The notes beneath the pieces are model-generated. The model had not been told where the DNA came from, did not search any database, and saw only the letters and a list, made by a program, of their open reading frames with translations. Position numbers and translations under genes: made by a program. From Chitinophaga pinensis (GTDB taxonomy: Bacteria; Bacteroidota; Bacteroidia; 2-12-FULL-35-15): 37,632 nucleotides of DNA. Position 1 is the first letter of the stretch. Each line of letters begins with the position of its first letter. The stretch spans positions 1-37,632 of the forward strand of contig CAMCYR010000002.1 of the NCBI GenBank assembly GCA_945885475.1, written 5' to 3'. This document shows positions 6,927-16,000 of the stretch, one piece after another.

Positions 6927-8685
6927 ATAATTTTTTCTCAGCAATTTTTTTATCCAGAAGAGTGGAACTGCCGCCCCATTTTTTCGCGTCTGTCCAAAAT
7001 TTAAAAGCACTATCAATATCGCCCAGTTGATACAAAATATCGCCATAGTGCTCCAAAAGGGTGCTATTTGTCCCCCCCCCGTTTTCAAGCGCTTTCGCGA
7101 GCCAAACCTTCGCATCATCATACTTCTTCATCTGATACAAGATCCAAGCATAGGTGTCTTGATACGAGCCGCTATTCGGTTGGAGATCATTACATTTCTT
7201 CGACATGCTTTCCGCTTTAATAAGATCCGCGTTTCTCAAGGATAAAAAATATGCATAATTGTTCAACACAGTAACATTGCTTGGGTCATATTCCAAAGCT
7301 TTTTCATAAGCAGCATCGGAAGCCGGATGGTTTGTTAATTGGTTTTGAGCATCGCCAATGCTTGCATAAAATTGTGCCAGCAACAGGTTGTTTTCAAAAA
7401 CAAACTCCTTGCCCTCCGATAAAACGGACACGACAGCAGCATAGTTTTTTAATTGATACTCAGCAATTCCGTTGAAGAAATAGGGGAGTGGTTGGTTTGG
7501 AAACAATTCCATCGCCTCCTTGCTTTCTTTTTCCATCGATGAAAAGTCGTTTAATTCGGATTCTATAACCAGTAGTTGATTCCATAATGCATATTTTTCT
7601 TTATCAAGTGAAATCGCTTTGCGGTATTGGGTACGTGCTAAGTCATATTTTTTATCACGGAATAAAAAATCGCCATAAATAGCAAAGGATTTTGCTTCAT
7701 CCGGATGAACCGCAATAATAATTTTACACAACTCATCGGCATCTGTTTTTAGTTCCGGATAATTTTCTGTAATATCATAATACGACAAAAGGATCTTAAC
7801 CTTTGTGTCAATGTCCAACTCTTTGCTTTGAAAGGCAATTTTTATTTCTTGAAACGCTTTTTCGTTTTGTTTTAAAGTCCGATAGTAATCAGCCAAAGAC
7901 AAGTGAACATAAGCGTTTGTTGAATCGATTTTTATTAATTCATTATATGCTTCTAGCGCCTTTTCGTTTTGCCCCTTTTCCTGATAAAGTTCACCAAGTA
8001 TTCCATAGAACTTTGCTTCTTTCGGGTACGCTTTTATTAATTTTTTTGCTTCTTCTACCGCCTTTTCAAAATTGTTGTTGTTCTTGTATACTTTTAGTTT
8101 TTGCATTGCCGCCTCTTCGGTAACCCCAATCGCCTCCTCAATTCTATTGTATACCTTTACAGCATCATTTGTTTTGTTGAGAAATAAATAAACATTTGCG
8201 AGCTCGTAATAAAAGTCAAAATTTTGAGGATAGTCTTTTATCAATCGTTCATAAACAGACGCAACCTCCGGAAACAGCTTGTTTTCTTTTAAACAGGAGA
8301 CATATAAAAGTTGATACCAGATGTTTTTGGAATCAATCAATGCGGCTTTCTTGCTGAAGAAAAGAGCTTGATTTTTATTATTTTGAAAGGAATAGATATT
8401 TGCTAGCTCATACATTGTTGCTGCACTTTTTGGATCTATTTTCAATGCCTGAGAAAAGAGCGTTTCTGCCAGATCATAGTTTCCAAGAATTCGTTCTTTA
8501 TTGGCGTTAAAAAAAACGAACTTGAATTGTACAACATCTTTTTCGGATAAGCCCTTATCCTGGCTCTTTTTCGATCCGTCTCCGGCGTTTGTCTGAGCGG
8601 TTTTACAAGAAAAGAAAAGGCACAACAGCAGCATGACGCTGTTTCTGCGAATGTCAAAAAGAAATGAAAGGACCGTGTTAGTCAA
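6919..8685 (-). CDS. TPR-repeat lipoprotein of the envelope operon
   Basis: The 588-residue protein has a signal with R-R followed by a hydrophobic core and a lipobox-like L-F-F-S-C near residue 27. About a dozen tetratricopeptide repeats then fill residues 50-580, visible as repeated A-x-x-x-Y/F-x-K-A-I/L and D-P-x-x-x-x-x-x-x-x-L-A patterns. It is likely a periplasm-facing lipid-anchored scaffold for protein complexes. The start is taken as the TTG at 8685, 7 bases after the nucleotidyltransferase stop. The only nearby ATG (MLLLCLFFSC) would leave no charged n-region. Residues 536-538 are three GGG codons forming a run of nine G (7072-7080 on the plus strand as C), unusual in this AT-rich genome and a possible slippage site. 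Its stop overlaps the DUF4292 start by 8 bases. Confidence 0.85.
   Translation of the reverse strand: MTNTVLSFLFDIRRNSVMLLLCLFFSCKTAQTNAGDGSKKSQDKGLSEKDVVQFKFVFFNANKERILGNYDLAETLFSQALKIDPKSAATMYELANIYSFQNNKNQALFFSKKAALIDSKNIWYQLLYVSCLKENKLFPEVASVYERLIKDYPQNFDFYYELANVYLFLNKTNDAVKVYNRIEEAIGVTEEAAMQKLKVYKNNNNFEKAVEEAKKLIKAYPKEAKFYGILGELYQEKGQNEKALEAYNELIKIDSTNAYVHLSLADYYRTLKQNEKAFQEIKIAFQSKELDIDTKVKILLSYYDITENYPELKTDADELCKIIIAVHPDEAKSFAIYGDFLFRDKKYDLARTQYRKAISLDKEKYALWNQLLVIESELNDFSSMEKESKEAMELFPNQPLPYFFNGIAEYQLKNYAAVVSVLSEGKEFVFENNLLLAQFYASIGDAQNQLTNHPASDAAYEKALEYDPSNVTVLNNYAYFLSLRNADLIKAESMSKKCNDLQPNSGSYQDTYAWILYQMKKYDDAKVWLAKALENGGGTNSTLLEHYGDILYQLGDIDSAFKFWTDAKKWGGSSTLLDKKIAEKKLYE
7072..7080 (-). 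repeat. G9 homopolymer inside the TPR lipoprotein gene
   Basis: Nine consecutive G on the coding strand encode Gly-Gly-Gly at residues 536-538. Loss of one G would join the TPR protein in frame to the DUF4292 reading frame, which is open through this point. Gain of one G would meet a TAG two codons past the tract. The frame is intact with nine G as given. Confidence 0.8.
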
Positions 8686-8692
8686 TGAGTTT

Positions 8693-9694
8693 TTATTTAA
8701 TTGTGCTATAGTCTCCTAAGCTGAGATCGCTTGATTTTCCTGTGAACTCCGAAAAATTTCCAACCATTGAATTGCTTAGTTCCGCATTTTTGATTTTACT
8801 ATTTGTTTGAATGATACTGTTTTTTATAACAGAGTTTTCGATGGTAGAATCCCTTCCGATCGATACGTGAGGACCAACAACCGAATCGATAAGTTGAACG
8901 TTTTCACCAATGAAACAAGGTTCAATTATTTTTGAGTTTACATTTTTGTGCGTGCTTGAAACAATTCCGGTATCTTTAATAAACTCTAAAATACGCTGAT
9001 TGGTATAAACAGTAGCATCCTTATTTCCGCAATCAAGCCATTCAGTTACCTTCCCCGGACTGAACTTCGTTCCTTTTGCCTTCATGTTTTCCAACGCATT
9101 TGTGAGTTGGTATTCACCTTTTTCTTTGATATCGTTTTCCAGTAGATATTTTAATTCATTTCTTAAATAATCACCATCTTTAAAATAGTAGATACCAATG
9201 ATAGCAAGGTCTGAAACAAACTCCTGCGGTTTTTCAACAAAATCAGTGATTATATTATTTGCGTCTAGTTTTACAACGCCAAAAGGTTTCGGGTCTTCTA
9301 CTTTTTGCACCCAGATAATTCCTTCCTTTGATGAATCCATTTTAAAATCAGCTTTAAAAAGTGTGTCTGCAAAAGCAATAACAACTTTTCCGGTAACGCA
9401 CGTTTCTGCACACATGATCGCGTGCGCTGTTCCGAGTGGTGTATCCTGATAAAAAATACTGCCTTTGGCGCCCAGGCTTTCTGCTACCTTTACAAGATTG
9501 TCTTCGGCCTCTTTTCCAAAACGACCAACAACAAATGCGATTTCGTCAACTTTTTCGTCACAAACTTTTATAATGTCCTCAACAATGCGTTGAACCATCG
9601 GTTTGCCGGCAATCGGAATAAGCGGCTTCGGCGTTGTAAGTGTGTGTGGGCGCATTCTTTTGCCCATTCCTGCCATTGGGATAATTATCTTCAT
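8693..9694 (-). CDS. Sugar-phosphate nucleotidyltransferase (NDP-sugar synthase family)
   Basis: The 333-residue cytoplasmic enzyme transfers an NMP moiety to a sugar 1-phosphate to make an activated sugar for surface glycans. The nucleotide-binding N-terminus shows G-M-G-K-R-M-R-P (9-16) and P-K-P-L-I-P-I-A-G-K-P-M (22-33). Also visible are the product-site motifs G-T-A-H-A-I (about 107-112), the F-V-E-K-P motif and E-W-L-D-C-G. The last 80 residues have hexapeptide-like I-E/I-x-N-S-V-I patterns of a left-handed beta-helix, as in long RmlA/GlmU-type proteins. The exact sugar (glucose, mannose or other) cannot be told from sequence. It lies 14 bases downstream of dut and 7 bases upstream of the TPR gene. 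The neighbouring flippase supports a polysaccharide or LPS role. Confidence 0.9.
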   Translation of the reverse strand: MKIIIPMAGMGKRMRPHTLTTPKPLIPIAGKPMVQRIVEDIIKVCDEKVDEIAFVVGRFGKEAEDNLVKVAESLGAKGSIFYQDTPLGTAHAIMCAETCVTGKVVIAFADTLFKADFKMDSSKEGIIWVQKVEDPKPFGVVKLDANNIITDFVEKPQEFVSDLAIIGIYYFKDGDYLRNELKYLLENDIKEKGEYQLTNALENMKAKGTKFSPGKVTEWLDCGNKDATVYTNQRILEFIKDTGIVSSTHKNVNSKIIEPCFIGENVQLIDSVVGPHVSIGRDSTIENSVIKNSIIQTNSKIKNAELSNSMVGNFSEFTGKSSDLSLGDYSTIK

Positions 9695-9708
9695 AAAACA
9701 TTTTTTTG

Positions 9709-10143
9709 TTATTTTTTTCCTGTGCTACCGAATCCTCCTTCGCCCCTTGCGGTTTCATCTAATTGAGCTACTTGCATCCAGTCCGCTTGTTCGTGCCTGG
9801 CTATCACCATTTGTGCAACGCGTTCACCATCATTAATGATAAAGTCTTCTTTTGAAAGATTAACAAGAATTACTTTTATTTCTCCTCTATAGTCTGCATC
9901 GATTGTGCCTGGTGAGTTTAAAACCGTTAATCCGTTTTTAAAAGCCAATCCGCTGCGCGGACGAATTTGTGCTTCAAAACCAATTGGCAATTCAATAAAC
10001 AATCCCGTTGCAACTAATGTGCGCTCTAGCGATTTTAATACGAACGATTCCGAAAGGTTTGCGCGCAGATCCATTCCTGCAGCAGCAACCGAAGCATAGC
10101 TTGGCAGTTCGTGTTTCGATTTATTTATTATTTTAATCTTCAT
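9709..10143 (-). CDS. dut: dUTP diphosphatase
   Basis: The 144-residue homotrimeric enzyme hydrolyses dUTP to dUMP and pyrophosphate, keeping uracil out of DNA and supplying dTMP synthesis. All five dUTPase motifs are present in order: [39 protein letters not shown]; and the P-loop-like [10 protein letters not shown] near the C-terminus. Its ATG overlaps the flippase stop by 4 bases (ATGA), a sign of translational coupling. It is a housekeeping enzyme embedded in an envelope operon, an arrangement I recall as common in Bacteroidota. Confidence 0.97.
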   Translation of the reverse strand: MKIKIINKSKHELPSYASVAAAGMDLRANLSESFVLKSLERTLVATGLFIELPIGFEAQIRPRSGLAFKNGLTVLNSPGTIDADYRGEIKVILVNLSKEDFIINDGERVAQMVIARHEQADWMQVAQLDETARGEGGFGSTGKK

Positions 10144-11612
10144 GTCAGTTTTTTAAAATTATTCTTTTCCATTTTCCAAACAAAACCAACAAACGCTACC
10201 AACAACAAGTTGTTTAGTAAAAGGTTTATCGTGACCGTCTCTGTTTTGATGAGACGGCTGATAAAATACAAAGTTAAGGATAAACCTAAGTATCCAAGTA
10301 TCCGTTTTAGGTCATAATTAACAGGGTAATGTTTATTACCCAGAAAATAGGAAACAATCATCATGCTGCCATAGCAGATGAGAGTCGCCCAGGCTGAGCC
10401 CATGTAGCCTATTCGGGGAATCCAGTAAAGGTTTAGTGAGATGGTGATAATGGCGCCAAAAATTGTCAAAATTGCGCCATATCCTGTTTGTCCGGTTAAT
10501 TTATACCAGATAGACTGGTTGATGAAAATTCCTAGAAAAAGGTTTGCAAGTAGTAAAATAGGCACTACATCCATTCCCTTTCTGAAGTCTGCTCCGACAA
10601 AGTATTGTATCCAATCCAGATTCATTGTTGTTCCCAAAAAGATTGTAGAACAAATGATTACAAAATACTTCATGATCACCGCATTGGTTTCTTTTGAATC
10701 TTTTTCTTTTGATTGGCTGAAAAAGAAGGGCTCTGCGGCAAAACGGAACGCCTGAATAAAGATCGTCATAAGAATGGCAACTTTGTAACACGCACCGTAA
10801 ATTCCATTTTGACTCTTTCCAATCTCTTCGGGGAGTAAATAGGGGATCAGTGTTCTGTCCAGTGTTTCGTTGGTCATCCCCGCTAATCCCGCAATAAGCA
10901 GTGGAATACCATATTTCATCATTCGTTTCCAGATATCAATATCCATTTTCCATTTAACAGAAATGATTTCGGGAGTCAACAGCAAAAGTGTAATAACACT
11001 TGCCAAAAGATTGGATATAAAAATATATCCAATTCCAATCTCCGGATTATAAATGCAGTCAACAAAAGCCTTGAAAGAAGAGTCGCTAGATTCGTGAACC
11101 CCTTTGCAAAACCAGATAAAAAATAAATTTAACCCGATGTTGATCAAAATATTCAATGAGCGTATGATTGCAAAACGCTTTGCTTTTCCTTGTTCTCTGA
11201 GACGGGCAAACGGTATTGCAGAAAACGCATCGCAGCCTAAAATGATCGCAAACCAGATAATGTATTCCGGGTGCCCAGAAAACTTCAGCGTTTCAGAGAT
11301 TGGAATTGCAAATAAACCGGCAATCAACACAAACGAAACAGACGAGACTAACAAAGAAATCAACGCTGAAGCATAAACCTTTTCTTTTTCAATTTCGGTT
11401 TGTGAAAAGCGGAAAAGGGAGGTTTCCATGCCATACGTTAAAAAAACAAGAAGAAAAGAAACATAAGCATATGCGGATGTTACGTCTCCGAATTCAGATG
11501 TTGTATACATGTATGTATACAAAGGGGTAAGAAAATAATTTAAAAGTCGCCCGACAATAGTAGGTAAGCCATAGATGGCTGTTTGAGAGGCAAGTTTTTT
11601 TAAAGGATTCAA
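10140..11612 (-). CDS. Polysaccharide/lipid-linked oligosaccharide flippase (Wzx/MATE-like)
   Basis: The 490-residue integral membrane protein has roughly 12-14 hydrophobic helices and the N-terminal pattern of polysaccharide biosynthesis flippases: an amphipathic start, then [19 protein letters not shown] and later [11 protein letters not shown]. Proteins of this MOP superfamily move lipid-linked sugar units across the inner membrane for O-antigen, capsule or teichuronic-type polymers. The start is taken as the TTG at 11612 because there is no ATG before the first helix. It heads the six-gene operon flippase, dut, nucleotidyltransferase, TPR, DUF4292, EnvC-like. About 100 bases separate it from the enoyl-CoA hydratase gene, so a promoter may lie there, though no clear consensus was found. 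Confidence 0.9.
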   Translation of the reverse strand: MNPLKKLASQTAIYGLPTIVGRLLNYFLTPLYTYMYTTSEFGDVTSAYAYVSFLLVFLTYGMETSLFRFSQTEIEKEKVYASALISLLVSSVSFVLIAGLFAIPISETLKFSGHPEYIIWFAIILGCDAFSAIPFARLREQGKAKRFAIIRSLNILINIGLNLFFIWFCKGVHESSDSSFKAFVDCIYNPEIGIGYIFISNLLASVITLLLLTPEIISVKWKMDIDIWKRMMKYGIPLLIAGLAGMTNETLDRTLIPYLLPEEIGKSQNGIYGACYKVAILMTIFIQAFRFAAEPFFFSQSKEKDSKETNAVIMKYFVIICSTIFLGTTMNLDWIQYFVGADFRKGMDVVPILLLANLFLGIFINQSIWYKLTGQTGYGAILTIFGAIITISLNLYWIPRIGYMGSAWATLICYGSMMIVSYFLGNKHYPVNYDLKRILGYLGLSLTLYFISRLIKTETVTINLLLNNLLLVAFVGFVWKMEKNNFKKLT

Positions 11613-11713
11613 CCGAAGTTTAAAGTTAAAAAATTAAATTTACAACGTTGTACTCGAATGTTGTGAAGCTATTCAGGTGTTTAAAAACTTTATTCGATTA
11701 GCATTCAACCAGA

Positions 11714-12496
11714 TTATTTCCCAGAAAAATTTGCTTTACGTTTTTCTAAAAATGCGGTAGTGCCCTCTTTAAAATCTTCTGTACCAAAACACTTTCCAAA
11801 CTCTTCAATTTCAACATCAAATCCGTTTACACCATCGAGGTAATTTGCATTTACCGCTCGGATAGCAGAAGCGATCGCCACAGATGATTTGCTGGAAATT
11901 TTACCAGCAATTTCATTACATTTAGCAAGCAACAGATCGGGTGTTGTAACGTGATTTACCAAACCCCAACTTAAGGCGTCGGTTGCTGAAATTAGATCTG
12001 CTGTCATGATCATTTCCAACGCTTTTCCTTTTCCAACTAATTGTGCTAATCGCTGCGTTCCGCCGTATCCAGGGATTACTCCAAGTGAAACTTCCGGCAG
12101 TCCCATCTTCGCATTATCAGATGCAACACGTATGTGGCAACTCATCGCTAGCTCTAGTCCTCCACCCAGAGAAAACCCGTTTATAGCAGCAATAACAGGT
12201 GTTGTAAGATTCTGTATCAAATTAAAAAGTTTACTGTGCCCTTCAGCGCTTAATGCCTTACCCAGCTCAATACTAAAGTTTGCAAATTCAGAAATATCAG
12301 CTCCTGCAACAAATGCTTTTTGTCCAGAACCGGTAATTACAATGACCTTCACCGTTTTGTCCTCATCGCCAGAAATAACCGCTAGGCCAAGTTCGTCAAT
12401 CGTCTTTTTGTTTAGAGCGTTAAGTTTGTCTGGACGGTTAATGGTAATTGTTAAAATGTTATTTTCTATAGATGTTAGTAGGTTTTCGAATGTCAT
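11714..12496 (-). CDS. Enoyl-CoA hydratase/isomerase family protein
   Basis: The 260-residue crotonase-fold enzyme probably hydrates 2-enoyl-CoA to 3-hydroxyacyl-CoA in fatty acid or branched-chain amino acid breakdown. Both hydratase glutamates are kept: Glu115 in G-G-G-L-E-L-A and Glu135 in G-L-P-E-V-S-L-G, 20 residues apart as in rat mitochondrial hydratase. The A-G-A-D-I oxyanion-hole motif and I-P-G-Y-G-G-T-Q-R-L follow the family pattern. The ATG at 12496 is chosen, 10 bases after the preceding stop. Longer frames starting up to 12595 would run into the coding region of the cobalamin-binding gene. Co-transcription with that gene suggests a linked acyl-CoA pathway. The exact substrate is not determined. 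Confidence 0.92.
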   Translation of the reverse strand: MTFENLLTSIENNILTITINRPDKLNALNKKTIDELGLAVISGDEDKTVKVIVITGSGQKAFVAGADISEFANFSIELGKALSAEGHSKLFNLIQNLTTPVIAAINGFSLGGGLELAMSCHIRVASDNAKMGLPEVSLGVIPGYGGTQRLAQLVGKGKALEMIMTADLISATDALSWGLVNHVTTPDLLLAKCNEIAGKISSKSSVAIASAIRAVNANYLDGVNGFDVEIEEFGKCFGTEDFKEGTTAFLEKRKANFSGK

Positions 12497-12506
12497 AACG
12501 GAAGGA

Positions 12507-12914
12507 TTAAAAGTTTCGGTGTTCTTTAACATAATTTGTGATGTATTCAACAATCTCTTTTGTGTCTGTTCCTGGAGGAAAAAGTTTGCCAACACCTATT
12601 TCATTCAGTTTTTGAATGTCTTTGTCTGGGATGATACCACCACCGGTTAATAACACATCGTTGAGCCCTTTTTCTTTCATCAAGGTCATTATTTTTGGAA
12701 AAACGGTGTTGTGGGCTCCGGAAAGAATACTGACTCCAATGGCGTCTACATCTTCTTGAAGGGCTGCATTTACAACCATTTCCGGTGTTTGGCGAAGACC
12801 GGTATATATTACTTCCATTCCTGCATCGCGAAGGAAAGAAGCAATTACTTTTGCTCCACGGTCATGTCCGTCTAAGCCAACTTTGGCTACTAAAACGCGT
12901 ATTGGTCTGTTCAT
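12507..12914 (-). CDS. Stand-alone cobalamin-binding subunit (methylmalonyl-CoA mutase C-terminal type)
   Basis: The 135-residue protein equals the B12-binding domain of acyl-CoA mutases. It contains the D-x-H-x-x-G motif ([10 protein letters not shown]), in which His is the lower cobalt ligand. It also has the S-I-L-S-G-A-H and L-L-T-G-G-G-I-I-P motifs of the base-off/His-on fold and the V-G-K-L-F-P-P-G-T terminus typical of methylmalonyl-CoA mutase. There is no catalytic TIM barrel, so it must pair with a separate large subunit encoded elsewhere, as in two-subunit mutases such as isobutyryl-CoA or archaeal methylmalonyl-CoA mutase. The enoyl-CoA hydratase gene follows 10 bases downstream. 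The partner and substrate cannot be seen in this window. Confidence 0.9.
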   Translation of the reverse strand: MNRPIRVLVAKVGLDGHDRGAKVIASFLRDAGMEVIYTGLRQTPEMVVNAALQEDVDAIGVSILSGAHNTVFPKIMTLMKEKGLNDVLLTGGGIIPDKDIQKLNEIGVGKLFPPGTDTKEIVEYITNYVKEHRNF

Positions 12915-13029
12915 AATTCAACAAATTATAGGATACGAATATACGAAATGTATTGCTTGAAAAACGTCTTTTTTTGATGTGGAAATCTGACTCGGAATTC
13001 AGGATCTGTTAGTCATTTTGCTTTGATGC

Positions 13030-16000
13030 TTATTCTTCTATATAGCAAGGAAGTGAAACAAAAAAGGTGGTACCGAATCCTGCTTTTGTTTCAAACCAAA
13101 TTCTGCCATTAGCGGTTTCAACAATGTTTTTTACCATTGCTAAACCAAGCCCCATTCCACCTGTTTTTGTGGTAAAATTCGGAACAAATATTTTGTCTAA
13201 TACTTCATCATCAATTCCATTGCCGTTATCTGAAACAGAAATCAAAAACAGCATCTTTTCTTTTTTTAATGCAACCATAATTTTTCCTTTTCTATCTTCA
13301 GGAATAGCTTGATTAGCATTTTTAATGAGGTTGTTGAATACCCGCAAGATTTGTTCTTTATCAGCAAAAACAAACGCTTCAGAATCAACAGATGATTCGA
13401 ATGTAATTTCCAGATTTTCAGAATCATGAAACAACGCGATCGTATTTACAATAAGTTCTTTTATGTTTATCTTTTCTAAATTCGCTTTTGGCATCTTAGC
13501 AAAATTGGAAAATTCAGTTGCAATATTTGAGAGGGTATCTATTTGTTCGATGATGGTTTTTGTAAGTCGCTCCATCTTCAAATCCATATCGGGTGCATGA
13601 TCTTTCCATGTACGTTGCAAATGCTGAACACTTAACTTCATTGGGGTTAAGGGGTTTTTTATTTCGTGGGCAACCTGTTTGGCCATTTCCCTCCACGCGC
13701 TTTCTCTTTCAGATTTTGCAAGCAGATCCGCACTTTTTGAGAGTTCTGCGATCATCCGGTTGTACTCACTAACCAAGCTTCCGATCTCATCATTTTCTTT
13801 CCACTCAATTGGCTCATTGGTTCTTCCGAGTTTGATCTTACTCAGTTTGTCCTGAATTAATTTAAGCGGCTTAGTAACATAGTTTGAAATAAAAATGGCA
13901 GTTACAATCGACAAGGCAAAGAGTAAAACATAAATATTTATGAGAGCAACCAAAAAGCCAGAAATTTCTTTTTCTAATTCACTTTGCTTGGCGAAGTATG
14001 GTAAATTAAGGTAAGCAAGCAGTTTGCCTTCTTTGTTTTTAAATGGAATATAGGCAGATAAGTATTCTAATTTCCCGATTCGTTCATCGTGAATGAACTC
14101 TGTCTTTCCTAAAATAGCAATCTGCAAAAAGGCTTCCGGATTCATTTTTTTTGATGTCAGCCCTTCGTCAAAAACCTTTGAACGGGAGGAAGAATAAAGG
14201 TTTCCATCAACATCATAAAAATTAATATCTGTAAAAAAAACCGAAGAAGATTTTTTCAAAATGAATGTTACATATTCTGCTAGTCCTTTATTTAAAATGG
14301 TTTCGGTCGAAAGTTTACTTTCTACATCTATCAGGACCGAGTGAATTTTCTCACTAATGTTTTCTTTGTTCTTCACCTCAAACTGTTGTTTGATATAATA
14401 GATGGTTCCGCCTCCAAAAAGAGCAAGGGAAACAAGAACGATCAATACAAGCAGTACTTGTATCCTGTATTTAAAGCTGAAATTATCAAGCAATCTGCCG
14501 AGGGAAATCTGTCGGAAGAACAAGATGGACAACAAAAGCAAACTGAAAAAGGCAAATAAATAGGAGAAAGTGGTTACATTTCCAATCAAGCCGTCGTTAC
14601 GTTTGCTCAACACAACAAGGGTTTGCGGGTCGAGCCTGTACAGCAAGTGGTTAAACCCGTCTTTGTTTTGAAAAGTGAACTCTGAAACGGATAATTTAAA
14701 CTCGGATGCGGTTAAACTGTAGGAATATTTTCCATATTGATTTAAAAGCTGGTTGTGTTTATATTTTGCATATGAATAGTTGCTTAACTCTTGTGATAGA
14801 CCAATGTTTCTGTCAAGCAACAACTCGGGAAATCCGATCTCGTCTGAAATAAACTTTGCATCGAGTTCAATATAAACAGTGCCAAGCTTAGCCGTTATTT
14901 CGGGAGATTTATATAGAGGCAGTTTGGCCAGATAGCTTATTTTGCCCGAGGAGTTATTGATAAAATAGAACCCCGTACAAGTTGTCGGCTGTCCGCGCTT
15001 TTCAATTAGCTCGTCAAAATAAAAATTATTGTCAAACAGTGGGTTTTGTGAGCGGATGATTGGCGCACAAGTGTTGTCAAAAAGAGCTACGTGAACATCG
15101 TACTTCTCCCAGAAACCGCTGAAATATTGTTGCTTGATCCTTTTTTCAAATTCTTCCGGTTTTTTCTCTGCTCCACTCACCAAAGATAAAAGAATTGTAT
15201 CCGCCTGAAGTTTGTTCTCAATGTCTTGAAACAAAAGTTCGGCCACGGGATCCTGCTCAGCAGCAAGTTTTTCAACATAAATTTTCTTGCTTTCTGTTTC
15301 CTTCAATGAAGAGTGTTTTATAAAAATATGAACCGCATAAAGGGAGAAAAGAAAAACCAAAAAGATAATACTCGAAAAAGGATAAACAATTTGTTTTTGT
15401 TTTATCAAAGCAATAGAAAGAACCAATAAAAACGGCCAAAAAATTACAATAAGATCAAGTGTGCCAAGTAAGTGGGAGATAAATGTATGGACCACTGCAG
15501 AAACTATAAAAACAAGCACATATTGTTTTGTATTCAGCTTCAGCTGTTTTAAAACAGAAACCATTTTATCTGCAAAGAGGAAGTAAATAAAGAGCAACAG
15601 ACCAATAATAATAATACCGATATAACTGTATTCGTTGAGCGTAAATAAGTTGTTAATGCTGAATGGAATGTTCGAGTTTTTAATTAATCCGATAAACAAT
15701 CCATTGATCACCCAAGAAAACCAAAAGAAAGCAAGAAAAAAACCGAAAGACAAAACCTGTTTATTTATTTTCTTTAAGCGGTAAACCAGCGAATTGAATT
15801 CGCATTCGTTAAAAAAGACATAGGTTAAAAAAAACAATAAAAGTACATTCAGAAGCAAATCTCCTAAAGAGGTTAACCAGATTGAGTTTGCGTTAGCAAA
15901 TACTTGTGGTTGGAAAAGATCAAAAGAATAAAAGCTTTCCGGAAAAGAAAGCTTGATGGAAACGTAGCGAAAAGCTATCACAATAATTATAAAGGCAATT

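Noticed and set aside
6927-7121. N-terminal extension of the DUF4292 gene
   Set aside because: It lies inside the TPR gene in another frame and would bury the lipoprotein signal; the ATG at 6926 overlapping the upstream stop is the natural start. It matters only if the G9 tract slips.
9422-9836. Plus-strand open frames across the nucleotidyltransferase/dut junction
   Set aside because: They are antisense shadows of two genes with complete catalytic motifs.
12497-12595. N-terminal extension of the enoyl-CoA hydratase
   Set aside because: It overlaps the cobalamin-binding gene and adds residues outside the family; the ATG at 12496 gives the standard length.
12006-12650. 214-residue open frame on the plus strand opposite the enoyl-CoA hydratase and B12-binding genes
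   Set aside because: It is antisense to well-supported genes with intact active-site motifs, and its translation has no domain-like pattern.
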